DNA from: Spirochaetia bacterium | Lineage (GTDB): Bacteria > Spirochaetota > Spirochaetia > CAKZLE01 | Assembly (NCBI GenBank): GCA_021736385.1 | Contig: JAIPFY010000002.1 | Location: 1 to 64,000, forward strand | Direction: 5' to 3' | DNA length: 64,000 nucleotides | In this document: positions 40,952 to 49,786 of the stretch, one piece after another | How positions within the stretch are numbered: position 1 is the first letter of the stretch | How the letters are laid out: each line of letters begins with the position of its first letter | Position numbers and translations under genes: made by a program | Notes under the pieces: generated by a model | Seen by the model: only the letters and a program-made list of their open reading frames with translations | Database searches by the model: none | What the model was told of the DNA's origin: nothing

Positions 40952-43493
40952 TCACCTGCCGGTAGAGCCTGTTGACCCGTTCCACGGCATCTGCAGGGGG
41001 ATCGGTCATATGTGAGATCTCATCCATCAGGGCTTGAGCACTGTAGAGGGTGGTATCCACTGCGGTGTGGAAGTTCTTCACTGCTTTGAACCAGTAGGTT
41101 CCCTTGTTGTTCGTATCCAGTGCCAGAAAGCCCAGGATCTTCTGCTTCTTGGCGATCTTGCAGAAGGCGAAGACCTGATTGAGGCTGTCGGAAAGCTCGG
41201 AGAGCTGTTCGGCAGCGACGAAATTGCCCTTCGGCGGGCTGTTCAAGATGGCTTTTTCCGGTTTCAGGTAGGGTACGATCTTCATGATGCTCGCCAGCCT
41301 GTCCCCGGTATGCAGATCATAGGAACGATAGGTGATCTTGATGCGGTAGTTCCTCACACTCTTGGGATCTTTCGTATAGTTCTCATGCAGTGAGGCGAGT
41401 TTCTCGAAGGGGATCACGATCAGTTTCTTCGAACCCTTGTAGGGGATGATGCTGAAGATATCATTATAGAGGATGATCCTCGATTCTCCGGCCTGAGAGA
41501 CGATCTTCTCATGATCTTTGGAGAGTCCTGCCTGGGCTTCGACCGGTCTTCTGCCCTTGGGAGCAGCTGCTTTCTTTCCCTTCGCCTGTGGCTCTCTGGT
41601 ACCTTCAGGACTCATCTGCGGGATGAAGTCAGGATAGATCTCCTGTACCCACTCTCTTCTCAGGACCGAAACCGATCGGGCGAACATCCTGGTGGTCTTC
41701 ACGATCTCCCCGGCTACGATATAGTACGGAGCCTCCTTGAACATGAACGACCCGGGATGGATATAGATCTTCTCAGCCGTCAGACTTCGGTAGACCCCTC
41801 TGCCTGCACGTACACAGACGAACTGGATCAGCCCTTTTGAGACGGCGCACAGATAATCATGTACCGAGCCTCCTTCGGTGACCGGGATCTCCTGAGCTGC
41901 CACGATCTCTTCGAGCTGCATGACGATATTCACGATCTCTTCCATCGTCTGGTAATCAAGGAAGAACTCCCTGCAGTAGCGTTCCCGCTCTCTTCCCGGG
42001 ATTTTTGCCGTATAGATCTTGAAGAGCTTGAGGTAGGAGACGAAGTCTCCGTAGGGATCGGCGAAGGTCTTCTGTTTGGAGCGTGATTCGGTCTCCTGTC
42101 CGACGGGAAAACTGAACGGTGAGTGGGACGAGAGGAACGCAGCTGCTATGACCGATTCATGGATGACCTGAGGATAGGCATAGACTGCCTCCACGATCAT
42201 GCGTGAGTGCCGCGGCAGCAGCGGGAACTCGGTCATCAGCCTGCCGATCTTCGTAAGCAGGTTCTCATGATCGAGGGCATCAAGGAGTTTGAGGGTGTTG
42301 ACCGCACTTGCGATACCTTGAGCACCGGGGGAGGTGATGAAGTCGAAGGACTGGAAGTTCTGGATCCCCAGTTCTGCCATACGCAGGACGACCTCGGAGA
42401 GGTCTGTTCTTCGGATCTCCTCAGAGGTGAACATATCGCGGGCATCGAACTCCTCTTTCGAGAAGAGGCGGAAGCAGTATCCGGCAGCGGTCCTTCCTGC
42501 ACGTCCCTTTCTCTGGTTGCTGGAGGCCCGTGAGACCGGGACCTGAATGAGAGAGGAGGTGAAGGTGTTCGGATTATAGAAGTTCATCTTGGCAAGGCCA
42601 GAATCGATGACTGTCGTGATGTTGTCGATCGTGATGCTGGTCTCAGCGATGTTCGTCGATACCACGACCTTGGTCTTTCCTTCAGGGGTCTCCAGGAAGA
42701 CCCGCTCCTGATCCTCTTTGGGAAGTCTCCCGTAGAGGGGGATGATGATCAGGTCTTTGGAGAAGGACTCATTGATCAGGGACATCATGCAGTCCTTGAT
42801 CATGCGTTCCCCGGGCAGGAAGATCAGGACATCTCCCTCGACCTCGCTGCGCATCCGGTTTCGTACCAGCTCGGTGATCTTATCGAGCAGCTTCTGGTAG
42901 TCATCTGCGATCTCAGGCGGTGCATAGATGGTCTTGATCGGATAGATCTTCGCATCGATATGGATGATCGGGCAGCCGTCGAAGTATTCAGAGAAGATGG
43001 TGGGGTTGATCGTGGCTGATGAGATGATCAGACGGAATTCAGGACGCTGGGCAAGCACTTCCTTGAGCAGTCCGAGGATGAAATCGATGTTCAGCGACCG
43101 TTCATGGGCCTCGTCGACGATGATCGTACTGTATTTTCTGAGCATGAAATCTGCTTTGAGTTCCTGCAGCAGGATCCCGTCGGTCATGATCTTCAGTTCG
43201 GTCTCGAGTACGGTCTTGTCATTGAATCGCATCTTGTAGCCGACAAGCCCCGGGATGGAGGTGTTGAACTGTTTGGCGATGTAGTCACTGACCGAGAGGG
43301 TGGCGATACGTCTGGGCTGAGTGACTCCGATCACCCCGTTGCGGGCATAGCCTGCTTCGTGCAGGATGATGGGCAGTTGGGTGGTCTTGCCGGAGCCGGT
43401 AGGGCTCTCGACGATGATCACCTGGTTCTTCTCGAGTTCTCTGAGGATCTTCTCTCGCTCTTTGTATACTGGAAGGTCTTTAGGATTTATCAA
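40929..43493 (-). CDS. DEAH-box ATP-dependent RNA helicase (HrpA-like)
   Basis: This SF2 helicase has Walker A SPTGSGKTTQLP, the DEAH box in VDEAHERSLNIDF, SAT in ISSATIN, the motif V/VI blocks VVSTNIAETSITI and QRKGRAGRTAAGYCFRL, then a helicase-associated winged-helix region and a Lys/Arg-rich linker before the C-terminal domain. It resembles HrpA/HrpB, with a length nearer HrpB; the substrate is unknown. I prefer a TTG start at 43493 (LINPKDLPVYKERE), because AGGGAG lies 7 bases upstream and it overlaps hisS by only 14 bases; the ATGs at 43532/43535 lack a ribosome site. Confidence 0.88.
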   Translation of the reverse strand: MINPKDLPVYKEREKILRELEKNQVIIVESPTGSGKTTQLPIILHEAGYARNGVIGVTQPRRIATLSVSDYIAKQFNTSIPGLVGYKMRFNDKTVLETELKIMTDGILLQELKADFMLRKYSTIIVDEAHERSLNIDFILGLLKEVLAQRPEFRLIISSATINPTIFSEYFDGCPIIHIDAKIYPIKTIYAPPEIADDYQKLLDKITELVRNRMRSEVEGDVLIFLPGERMIKDCMMSLINESFSKDLIIIPLYGRLPKEDQERVFLETPEGKTKVVVSTNIAETSITIDNITTVIDSGLAKMNFYNPNTFTSSLIQVPVSRASSNQRKGRAGRTAAGYCFRLFSKEEFDARDMFTSEEIRRTDLSEVVLRMAELGIQNFQSFDFITSPGAQGIASAVNTLKLLDALDHENLLTKIGRLMTEFPLLPRHSRMIVEAVYAYPQVIHESVIAAAFLSSHSPFSFPVGQETESRSKQKTFADPYGDFVSYLKLFKIYTAKIPGRERERYCREFFLDYQTMEEIVNIVMQLEEIVAAQEIPVTEGGSVHDYLCAVSKGLIQFVCVRAGRGVYRSLTAEKIYIHPGSFMFKEAPYYIVAGEIVKTTRMFARSVSVLRREWVQEIYPDFIPQMSPEGTREPQAKGKKAAAPKGRRPVEAQAGLSKDHEKIVSQAGESRIILYNDIFSIIPYKGSKKLIVIPFEKLASLHENYTKDPKSVRNYRIKITYRSYDLHTGDRLASIMKIVPYLKPEKAILNSPPKGNFVAAEQLSELSDSLNQVFAFCKIAKKQKILGFLALDTNNKGTYWFKAVKNFHTAVDTTLYSAQALMDEISHMTDPPADAVERVNRLYRQVTTLFENY

Positions 43494-44799
43494 TCGTATG
43501 CTCCCTGTGTGAGGTGATGATGGTGTATGCATCATCGATGGAGATATGCTCGAAAGCTTCCCGTTCGATCAGGTTCTTCATGGTGAAGGTCTCTGATGCC
43601 GCCTCATCCTCACCGATGAACAACCCGAAGGGGATCTCTTTCTTCTGTGCATACTTGAACTGCTGCTGCAGTTTCTTCTTTGTGGGAAACACCTCTACAT
43701 GAAGGCCTCTGGCCCTCAGCTGTTGAGCTGTGTGGTGGTATCGGCTGAAATCGTGTTCGTCGAGTGCGAAGATGATGAGATCGACCATGGACCCCTGGTC
43801 GGTCGAACTCTCGAGCTCTTCAAGGGCTGCCAGCAGACGGTCGAGTCCGATCGAAGCGCCAACTCCCGGGATGGAGCGTTTGGTATACAGCGATGCGAGC
43901 TCGTTGTATCGTCCTCCTGAGCAGATCGATCCGATCGATGGCAGATCGGTGAGGATCGTCTCATAGACGATCCCGGTATAGTAGTCCAGTCCCCTGGTGA
44001 TCGATGCATCGAGTTCGAAATAGTCATTCAGTCCCAGCTCATCGATCATGCCGAAGATCTGCTCGAGCCGCTCTGAAGCCTCTGAAGGACCTCCTGAGAG
44101 GCTGGTCAGGGAGGCGAAGGCTGTCTTGAAGTCCTTCCCGCAGGAGATGAAGGAGAGGATCCTGTCGGCAGCAGCGACATCGGTGAGGGTGCACAGCTGC
44201 TCTCTCACAGCTGTCTCACCGATCTTGGAGAGCTTGTCGACGGTACGGAGGATCTCAGCGGATTGCTCCTGTATCCCGTTATGGGCGAGGAACGTGTTGA
44301 AGAGCCCGCGGTGGGAGACCTTGATCGTGAAGGAATCCAGGCCGATGGCTGTGAGTGACTGGTACATCATCAGCAGGATCTCGAAGTCTGCAGACATGCT
44401 GTCCACCCCGACGATGTCGAAATCACACTGGTAGAACTCTCTGAATCTGCCTTTCTGGGTATTCTCGCCCCTCCAGACCTTTGCGATATGGTAGCGCTTG
44501 AACGGTTCATACAGCTCGTTGATATGTGCAGCCATGAATCGAGCGAACGGGACTGTCAGATCAAAACGCATCGATACATCACGTTTCCCATTATCAAGGA
44601 ACCGGTAGATCTGCTTATCGGTCTCGCCGCTGCCTTTTCCCAGTAACACGTCGGTATATTCAAGCGCAGGGGTGTCGATGGGCTCGAAACCGAAGGTCCT
44701 GAACTGCATCTCCAGGCTGTGAATCAGGTCCCGTTTGATGCGTTCCTGCTTCGGCAGGGAGTCGCGAAATCCCTTCAATATGCGTGGCTCGATAATCAT
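43480..44799 (-). CDS. hisS: Histidyl-tRNA synthetase
   Basis: The 439-residue class II synthetase has motif 1 and 2 regions (TPALEYTDVLLGKGSG; WRGENTQKGRFREFYQCDFDI) and the histidine-specific blocks RGLDYYTGIVYE and GGRYNELA, then motif 3 GVGASIGLDRL and a C-terminal anticodon-binding domain. TAAGGAG lies before the ATG. Its end overlaps the start of the downstream DEAH helicase, suggesting translational coupling. Confidence 0.97.
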   Translation of the reverse strand: MIIEPRILKGFRDSLPKQERIKRDLIHSLEMQFRTFGFEPIDTPALEYTDVLLGKGSGETDKQIYRFLDNGKRDVSMRFDLTVPFARFMAAHINELYEPFKRYHIAKVWRGENTQKGRFREFYQCDFDIVGVDSMSADFEILLMMYQSLTAIGLDSFTIKVSHRGLFNTFLAHNGIQEQSAEILRTVDKLSKIGETAVREQLCTLTDVAAADRILSFISCGKDFKTAFASLTSLSGGPSEASERLEQIFGMIDELGLNDYFELDASITRGLDYYTGIVYETILTDLPSIGSICSGGRYNELASLYTKRSIPGVGASIGLDRLLAALEELESSTDQGSMVDLIIFALDEHDFSRYHHTAQQLRARGLHVEVFPTKKKLQQQFKYAQKKEIPFGLFIGEDEAASETFTMKNLIEREAFEHISIDDAYTIITSHREHTIDKS

Positions 44800-44865
44800 G
44801 AAAGCTCCTTAATGTCATAACCTTGTGGAAACGAAAAACTAACAGGTTGTTTTAATCAAAAAAAA

Positions 44866-44894
44866 TTGATACTCTTATCATACTTAAATAGAAC
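44866..44894 (+). promoter_or_regulatory. Candidate promoter of pcnB
   Basis: TTGATA (44866-44871), a 17-base spacer and TAGAAC (44889-44894) follow an A-tract that could serve as an UP element. The leader to the ATG at 44925 would be about 24-30 bases, without a clear Shine-Dalgarno site. Confidence 0.45.
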
Positions 44895-44924
44895 GATTTC
44901 ATCAATCAATATGAGAATATATAC

Positions 44925-46106
44925 ATGTTAATACGATACAAGATAAACGAACAGGGCAAACAGATTGCCATAGCGAAGATTTACACACAGGAAGAACATC
45001 AGATACACCCGAAGGGGGTGGATCAGGATTCCCGTTTCATCATCGAACGGCTCAAGACCAACGGCTTTGAAGGTTATATCGTCGGCGGGGCTGTTCGGGA
45101 CCTGCTGCTGAACAAGACCCCGAAGGATTTTGACATAGCGACCAACGCGTCGCCGAAGCAGCTGAGAAAGATCTTCTGGAACTCCCGGGTCATTGGCCGC
45201 AGGTTCAAGCTCGTCCACATCTACTTCCAGGAGAAGATCTTCGAAGTCTCGACCTTCAGATCGAGCGAAGCGGATGCCGTCGAGGGCAACAACGTCTACG
45301 GAACGATCGAAGAGGATGCCCAGCGCAGAGATTTCACCATAAACGGTCTCTACTTCGATCCGGTTGCGAAACAGATCCTCGATTTCAATGATTCCTATAA
45401 GGATATTCAGAATCGGCGCATGCGTTCGATCATACCGCTGAACAAGACCTTCGTAGAAGACCCGGTGCGGATGATCAGATGTGTGAAGTACGCCATGTCC
45501 ATCGATTTCACCGTCCCGTTCCTGCTTGACCGCGCGATCAAGAAGCATGCAGACGAACTCAAGCGCTGCTCCTCCTCCAGGATGACCGAAGAGATCTTCA
45601 AGATCCTGCAGAGCGGCTCATCCCGTGATATCGTAGAGCGGCTCATTCACTATAAGATGTTCATCTGGATGCTTCCTGAGATCTCAGGGTTCATCCAGCA
45701 TGGCAGGAACAAGATCCTGACACAGCAGATGTATGACTCCCTGGCGATGCTCGATTCGGTGATCGCCAAACATGAACATGTGACGCGTGCACGGATGCTC
45801 GCGGGCCTGGTGGATCCGTTCATCACCATCCCGGCAGAGTATGAGAACAGTACGCTGCTGTTCAGATCGATCTTCAAGCAGATCAAGGAAGTCATTGCTC
45901 CCATCACCCCTCCGAACTACGAAGTCGAACGTGCTGTAGAGTATTTCTTCAAGCAGGAAGGGCTGAAGGTCCCGAAGAATGCCGTGCGCAAGCCATTGAC
46001 AGCTCAGCAGAGAAAGAAGCCTCAGCAGCATCGGAGGAGACCTGCCGGCAGGACCGGTTCACAGAAACGACGCACTGCCAAGTCGGATACCAAGACCGAG
46101 AAGTAA
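44925..46106 (+). CDS. pcnB: Poly(A) polymerase / class II nucleotidyltransferase
   Basis: The 393-residue enzyme has the head-domain motif YIVGGAVRDLLLNKTPKDFDIATNA with the catalytic DFD, then FEVSTFRSSEA and RRDFTINGLYFDP. The extended N-terminus with FIIERLKTNG and the very basic C-terminal tail (Arg/Lys/Gln-rich, last 40 residues) fit PcnB rather than a CCA enzyme, and a separate cca with an HD domain is present at 31.6 kb. It should add poly(A) to RNA 3' ends and promote decay. No clear ribosome site precedes the ATG. Confidence 0.88.
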   Translation: MLIRYKINEQGKQIAIAKIYTQEEHQIHPKGVDQDSRFIIERLKTNGFEGYIVGGAVRDLLLNKTPKDFDIATNASPKQLRKIFWNSRVIGRRFKLVHIYFQEKIFEVSTFRSSEADAVEGNNVYGTIEEDAQRRDFTINGLYFDPVAKQILDFNDSYKDIQNRRMRSIIPLNKTFVEDPVRMIRCVKYAMSIDFTVPFLLDRAIKKHADELKRCSSSRMTEEIFKILQSGSSRDIVERLIHYKMFIWMLPEISGFIQHGRNKILTQQMYDSLAMLDSVIAKHEHVTRARMLAGLVDPFITIPAEYENSTLLFRSIFKQIKEVIAPITPPNYEVERAVEYFFKQEGLKVPKNAVRKPLTAQQRKKPQQHRRRPAGRTGSQKRRTAKSDTKTEK

Positions 46107-46113
46107 CAGCTTC

Positions 46114-46974
46114 TCAGCTCGTCCAGTCATCTATCTCAATATTGATCTCCGATATGATCACACCACCGTACCGTTCAAGACTGTCTGCGATGTACTTCTG
46201 CAGCTCTTTGAGGGTCCCTGAGACCTGGAACTTGATCGGTACCCGCAGTTTTATCGAGAGCTGATAACCCTCCGGTCCGTTCTTGACCACGACCTTCTTG
46301 ACCTTGATCGTATCATCGAACTCATCAAGACAGTGGACGATCATCTGGGTGAGAGCAGCTTCAGACATCGAGATCTTTCCCCGTTTACCGAATTCCGGCC
46401 GTACGATGGTCTTCTCGAAGACCTTCTTCTTCCAGGGGAGCGGGATGTTGGCTTTGAAGAATATCCTCATTGAATCGTAGACGATCTGGGGGTAGTTGCG
46501 GGTGATCTCGATCGTCGGGACAGGAATGACATGCTTACCTTCACTGTTTCGAATCCGTACGGCCATCTCGATCTCTTCTTTACTTGCGAGATCCTCGATC
46601 TTGATGATCTTCTCCGGTTCAGGCAGTTTCAGCCGTACAGCGATCTTGTTCACCATCTTCTCAGAGGTCCCTATGATCAGGATCTTCTTGAAATTGGTCT
46701 TCTGCAGGGCAGCGTGGACCTCATCACGATGTGCATCCTCATCAAAGAGTGCGGTCTTGATGGCTTTGAGGAAGATGTTCTCTTTCTTTGCAGATTTGCC
46801 GGCCAGGATCTTATCACCCTTGATAAGCAGACCGTCATCGATGATGAGTTCTATGCCGTATTTATCTGCTACGAGTTTTGATCTGAAACTCTTTCCCGTA
46901 CCGCTTCTGCCAATGAGGGCAAACACCTTTCGGCCTCGCAGTTTCCAGATCGTATAGCGCATGATCCTGTTCAT
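46114..46974 (-). CDS. P-loop ATPase fused to an Asp23-like domain, function unknown
   Basis: Two parts are visible. The N-terminal half is a P-loop NTPase with Walker A LIGRSGTGKSF and a later ILIIGTS strand. The C-terminal 100 residues (GKISMSEAALTQMIVHCLDE, then KKVVVKNGPEGYQLSIKLRVPI, then KYIADSLERYGGVIISEINIEIDD) match the strand-helix pattern of Asp23/Gls24 (DUF322) proteins. I start it at the ATG at 46974 (MNRIMRYTIWKLRGRK, 286 residues), since a promoter with TATAGT ends 6 bases upstream; an in-frame ATG at 47010 lies above the -35 box. It is convergent with pcnB. The role is unknown; the domain call is by eye. Confidence 0.75.
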   Translation of the reverse strand: MNRIMRYTIWKLRGRKVFALIGRSGTGKSFRSKLVADKYGIELIIDDGLLIKGDKILAGKSAKKENIFLKAIKTALFDEDAHRDEVHAALQKTNFKKILIIGTSEKMVNKIAVRLKLPEPEKIIKIEDLASKEEIEMAVRIRNSEGKHVIPVPTIEITRNYPQIVYDSMRIFFKANIPLPWKKKVFEKTIVRPEFGKRGKISMSEAALTQMIVHCLDEFDDTIKVKKVVVKNGPEGYQLSIKLRVPIKFQVSGTLKELQKYIADSLERYGGVIISEINIEIDDWTS

Positions 46975-46980
46975 GATGCC

Positions 46981-47009
46981 ACTATATACATTCTTGATGG
47001 AGATGTCCA
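46981..47009 (-). promoter_or_regulatory. Promoter of the P-loop/Asp23 gene, leaderless arrangement
   Basis: TGGACA (47009-47004), a 17-base spacer and TATAGT (46986-46981) on the minus strand end 6 bases before the ATG at 46974. This decides the start codon, because the longer frame would begin upstream of the promoter. Confidence 0.65.
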
Positions 47010-47010
47010 T

Positions 47011-47286
47011 TATTATTTACAGCAGGCAGATCTCGCACGGGTTCACGCATCTGCGGTGATACGGGTATCCGATCGCTGCACGAGGTCGTGTAACCCGGCT
47101 CACAGGAGGTTCTGGCGCCAGGAGGGGGACTGTCTTGCATCGGCTGCCGCTCACTGCTTCACGGAGCAAAAGCCGAGCCGGGGGAGGTGAGATCCCTCGA
47201 TGCTCAGTACGTTAGAAGATGCCGTATATCAGGGAAATCTCCAGCTGCGACCGGTAGCGGGACTGGCGCGGTACATACTGTCATGC
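47011..47286. other. Intergenic region rich in inverted repeats, possible structured RNA
   Basis: No open frame looks real here. Several pairings are visible: GCAGAT/ATCTGC (47026-47031, 47049-47054), GGGT/ACCC enclosing CACGA/TCGTG (about 47063-47097), the palindrome CTGGCGCCAG (about 47112-47121) and CGGCT/AGCCG enclosing TGCT/AGCA (about 47143-47176). A structured RNA or leader of the following secreted-protein gene is possible, but I recognise no riboswitch class. Confidence 0.4.
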
Positions 47287-47292
47287 TATACT
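47284..47292 (+). promoter_or_regulatory. Candidate extended -10 promoter of the secreted-protein gene
   Basis: TGCTATACT is an extended -10 element (TGn-TATACT). No good -35 box is visible 16-18 bases upstream. The leader to the ATG at 47354 would be about 55 bases. Confidence 0.45.
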
Positions 47293-47353
47293 TTTATTCT
47301 AATGATCATGGTAGTGTGTGACCACCTGGGATCATGTGCAGGGAGGGCTCCTC

Positions 47354-49786
47354 ATGGCTGATTTCAGTTGGGCGAAACTGCTTGTCATCCCGATATGGCT
47401 GCTCTCATGCATGCTGCCTGTCTCCGGTGCGGTGTTCACCAGAGAAGCGCCCGGGGCTGCACAGAGCATATACGCGCTGCAGGCTGAAGCTGCTGCAGCG
47501 CCCTGGATCGAGGCTGATGAAGAAAGCTGGTTCACCATCGATCCGTTGCCTTCCGGTTCATGGGCTGATTCAGTGCTCAGTATCTATCTGGATGGGAAGC
47601 TCCATGAACGCGATGCGAGCCCGGACGGCTTCAGTATCCCGGGGCTCTCTCCCGGTCGCCATGAAATCGAAGCCCGCCTTCGGGGATCACGGCAGAAGGA
47701 GCTCAGGCTAGGTGCTGATCTGTGGGTACTTGGAGAGGTGACGGTCTCCATCCTCTACCCGGCAGATGAAGCAGTGGTTCGGCTGGGACCCGATGGCCTG
47801 CAGTGCTCTGCAGCAGTTACTGTGGAAGCCCCGGGTGTCTCACCCTCTGAGACCGCCACGGTCATACGCCATACCCGATGGTTCCTGGACGATGAATCGC
47901 TTCCCGGGGATCAGCATCTTCAGCAGCAGCTCCCAGCCATGGATCTCGGTGATCATACGCTGCGTTTTGAGATCGAGACGGTGTTCGGTGGGTTCTCATC
48001 ACACGAAGCAGCGTTTGTCGCAGTCCCGGACATGCTCCTTGAGGTGATCGGGGATACTCCGGAGCCCTATGCGATACGTTCGTTCGAACGACTGGTCTTT
48101 CAGGCCGTGGTCCACCAGCCCCGAAATGCAGGGGCTGCAGGCCCGTCGCCGCGTGAGCAGGTCTTCGCTCATTCGATCCCCATGGAAGATGATATCTTCT
48201 GGTATGTCGATGGCATCCTGCAGGACCGTGGCGGTGAATTCCTCTTTGAGGCTGACCCTGGTACCTATACGATCACATCTGAGTACATCGTCGACTCCTC
48301 GTTGGTCGTCCCTGCCATCCGCTCTGCCCCCATACAGGTCATGGTTCGGGAGCCCATCGGTGCCCGGATCATATCTCCCTCAGAACCCGGGTATCCCTAT
48401 CTTGGCCCGTTCGATGGATCATCGCAGGGCCCCGGGCCACGACTGAGCGTCTCTGGGGATGGGGAACCGGATGCCGGCTTCTTCTGGACGTATGAGACTG
48501 CTGAAGGAGAACTTCTGGAAACTGCAGGAAGAGATGCCACGTTCGACCTCAGCAGGGCCGGTGATATCGAGGGTGGTATGCTCACACTCACGACAGTGCT
48601 CGATCGATGGCAGGACTCACAGACTCTGGCGTTCGTTGCCTGGGGGATCCCCGGCATGGACATAGAGCTGGTCTGTCCTCAGGGGACCGAAGTGGAGGTG
48701 GGGAGGGCGTTCTCTGTTATGACCAGATTATCGAGTATGCATCCGGCCTCAGGTGGGAGAGCCGGTCCGTTTCGGTATACCTATTCACTCGACGGGATAC
48801 ACCCTCTTGCTGACAGTCAGGCAGGAGCCAATGCTGCCTGTATGATCGAGAGCCCCGGATGGCACGTCATCCGGGTCGTGGTGCACGATGCCTCGGGGCA
48901 TGCGGCGATGGCAGAGGCTGAGCTCTTCGCGTATATCCCGTGGGATCTGAACATCGAACCGGGCGGCCCGTTCGTCGTGAGCCCGGATGCTGTGCTCAGC
49001 CTCACGATGGGGCTGCAGCCGTTTGACAGGATCCCGCAGGGGGACTATTGGTGGGAGATCAGACCGAAGGTCTCAGGCGCAGCTCCGGTCAGGATCGAGG
49101 GGAGGGTACTCTCCTTCTGTTTCGGACAGACTGGCAGCGCCGAAGTCACCGGCTGTTTTGTGAGTGCTGACGGTACGCTCGAGCTGGAGGGATCGGCAGA
49201 TGTCACTGTTGTGGATGAACTGCCGCCTCTGGTGGGACTTTACGCGATGGGAAGTCGCACCCATGTGAATCCCGGAGACAGGGTCATGGTAACTGCGGCG
49301 GTCTCTTCCAGCACCGGAGATCCTGTCGAAGCGAACCTGTCCTGGTCCAGGAACGGGATCGCTCAACCGTCATCCGACGATGCCTACGCTCTTCTCTTCA
49401 CCGCGGGGTCACCCGGTACGATAGAGGAGATCGCGTGTACTGCCTCGCTGCCCTCAGGGTCATCCGGTACCGGAGTACTGCAGCTTACCGTGAATGTTCC
49501 GCCTGAAGGGTTTTCAGTTCAGATGAGTCCTGAGGGTCCTGTCATCCCTGCTCCCGGCAGGGTAGAGCTGTCTGTCGAAGGGGCTGTCGATCCCGATGAT
49601 GATCTGCCTCTTACCTATCAGTGGTTCACGCTCAATGCCGGTCAGCTGCAGTCCCTTTCGCCGCAGCTTCTAGATGGGCGATGGTCTGCTAACCTGCCTG
49701 CAGGGGGTAATGCAGTGTTCGTACGAGTCATGGACTCCCGCCAGCTCTCTGCTGAATCCCAGCGGCTTGAGGTGGAGGTGCGGTGA
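47354..49786 (+). CDS. Large secreted protein with Ig-like repeats, function unknown
   Basis: I start it at the ATG at 47354, which has GGGAGG 8 bases upstream; a GTG at 47318 lacks one. The 810-residue product begins with a signal sequence (MADFSWAKLLVIPIWLLSC) that contains both a possible lipobox (LLSC) and a possible signal-peptidase-I site after VSGA. The mature part is acidic and beta-rich, with about seven Ig/PKD-like modules recognisable by recurring tryptophan strands (WFLDDESL, FWYVDG, FWTYET, YTYSLDG, YWWEIRP, LSWSRNG, YQWFTL), the last preceded by DPDDDLPLTYQW. I do not recognise a named family. Probably an outer-surface or periplasmic structural or binding protein. Confidence 0.75.
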   Translation: MADFSWAKLLVIPIWLLSCMLPVSGAVFTREAPGAAQSIYALQAEAAAAPWIEADEESWFTIDPLPSGSWADSVLSIYLDGKLHERDASPDGFSIPGLSPGRHEIEARLRGSRQKELRLGADLWVLGEVTVSILYPADEAVVRLGPDGLQCSAAVTVEAPGVSPSETATVIRHTRWFLDDESLPGDQHLQQQLPAMDLGDHTLRFEIETVFGGFSSHEAAFVAVPDMLLEVIGDTPEPYAIRSFERLVFQAVVHQPRNAGAAGPSPREQVFAHSIPMEDDIFWYVDGILQDRGGEFLFEADPGTYTITSEYIVDSSLVVPAIRSAPIQVMVREPIGARIISPSEPGYPYLGPFDGSSQGPGPRLSVSGDGEPDAGFFWTYETAEGELLETAGRDATFDLSRAGDIEGGMLTLTTVLDRWQDSQTLAFVAWGIPGMDIELVCPQGTEVEVGRAFSVMTRLSSMHPASGGRAGPFRYTYSLDGIHPLADSQAGANAACMIESPGWHVIRVVVHDASGHAAMAEAELFAYIPWDLNIEPGGPFVVSPDAVLSLTMGLQPFDRIPQGDYWWEIRPKVSGAAPVRIEGRVLSFCFGQTGSAEVTGCFVSADGTLELEGSADVTVVDELPPLVGLYAMGSRTHVNPGDRVMVTAAVSSSTGDPVEANLSWSRNGIAQPSSDDAYALLFTAGSPGTIEEIACTASLPSGSSGTGVLQLTVNVPPEGFSVQMSPEGPVIPAPGRVELSVEGAVDPDDDLPLTYQWFTLNAGQLQSLSPQLLDGRWSANLPAGGNAVFVRVMDSRQLSAESQRLEVEVR

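Noticed and set aside
47140..47200. GCAAAAGCC-containing segment reminiscent of part of a cyclic-di-GMP riboswitch
   Set aside because: Only a short stretch is similar; the paired GCAAACC half, the tetraloop receptor and the closing stem are missing.
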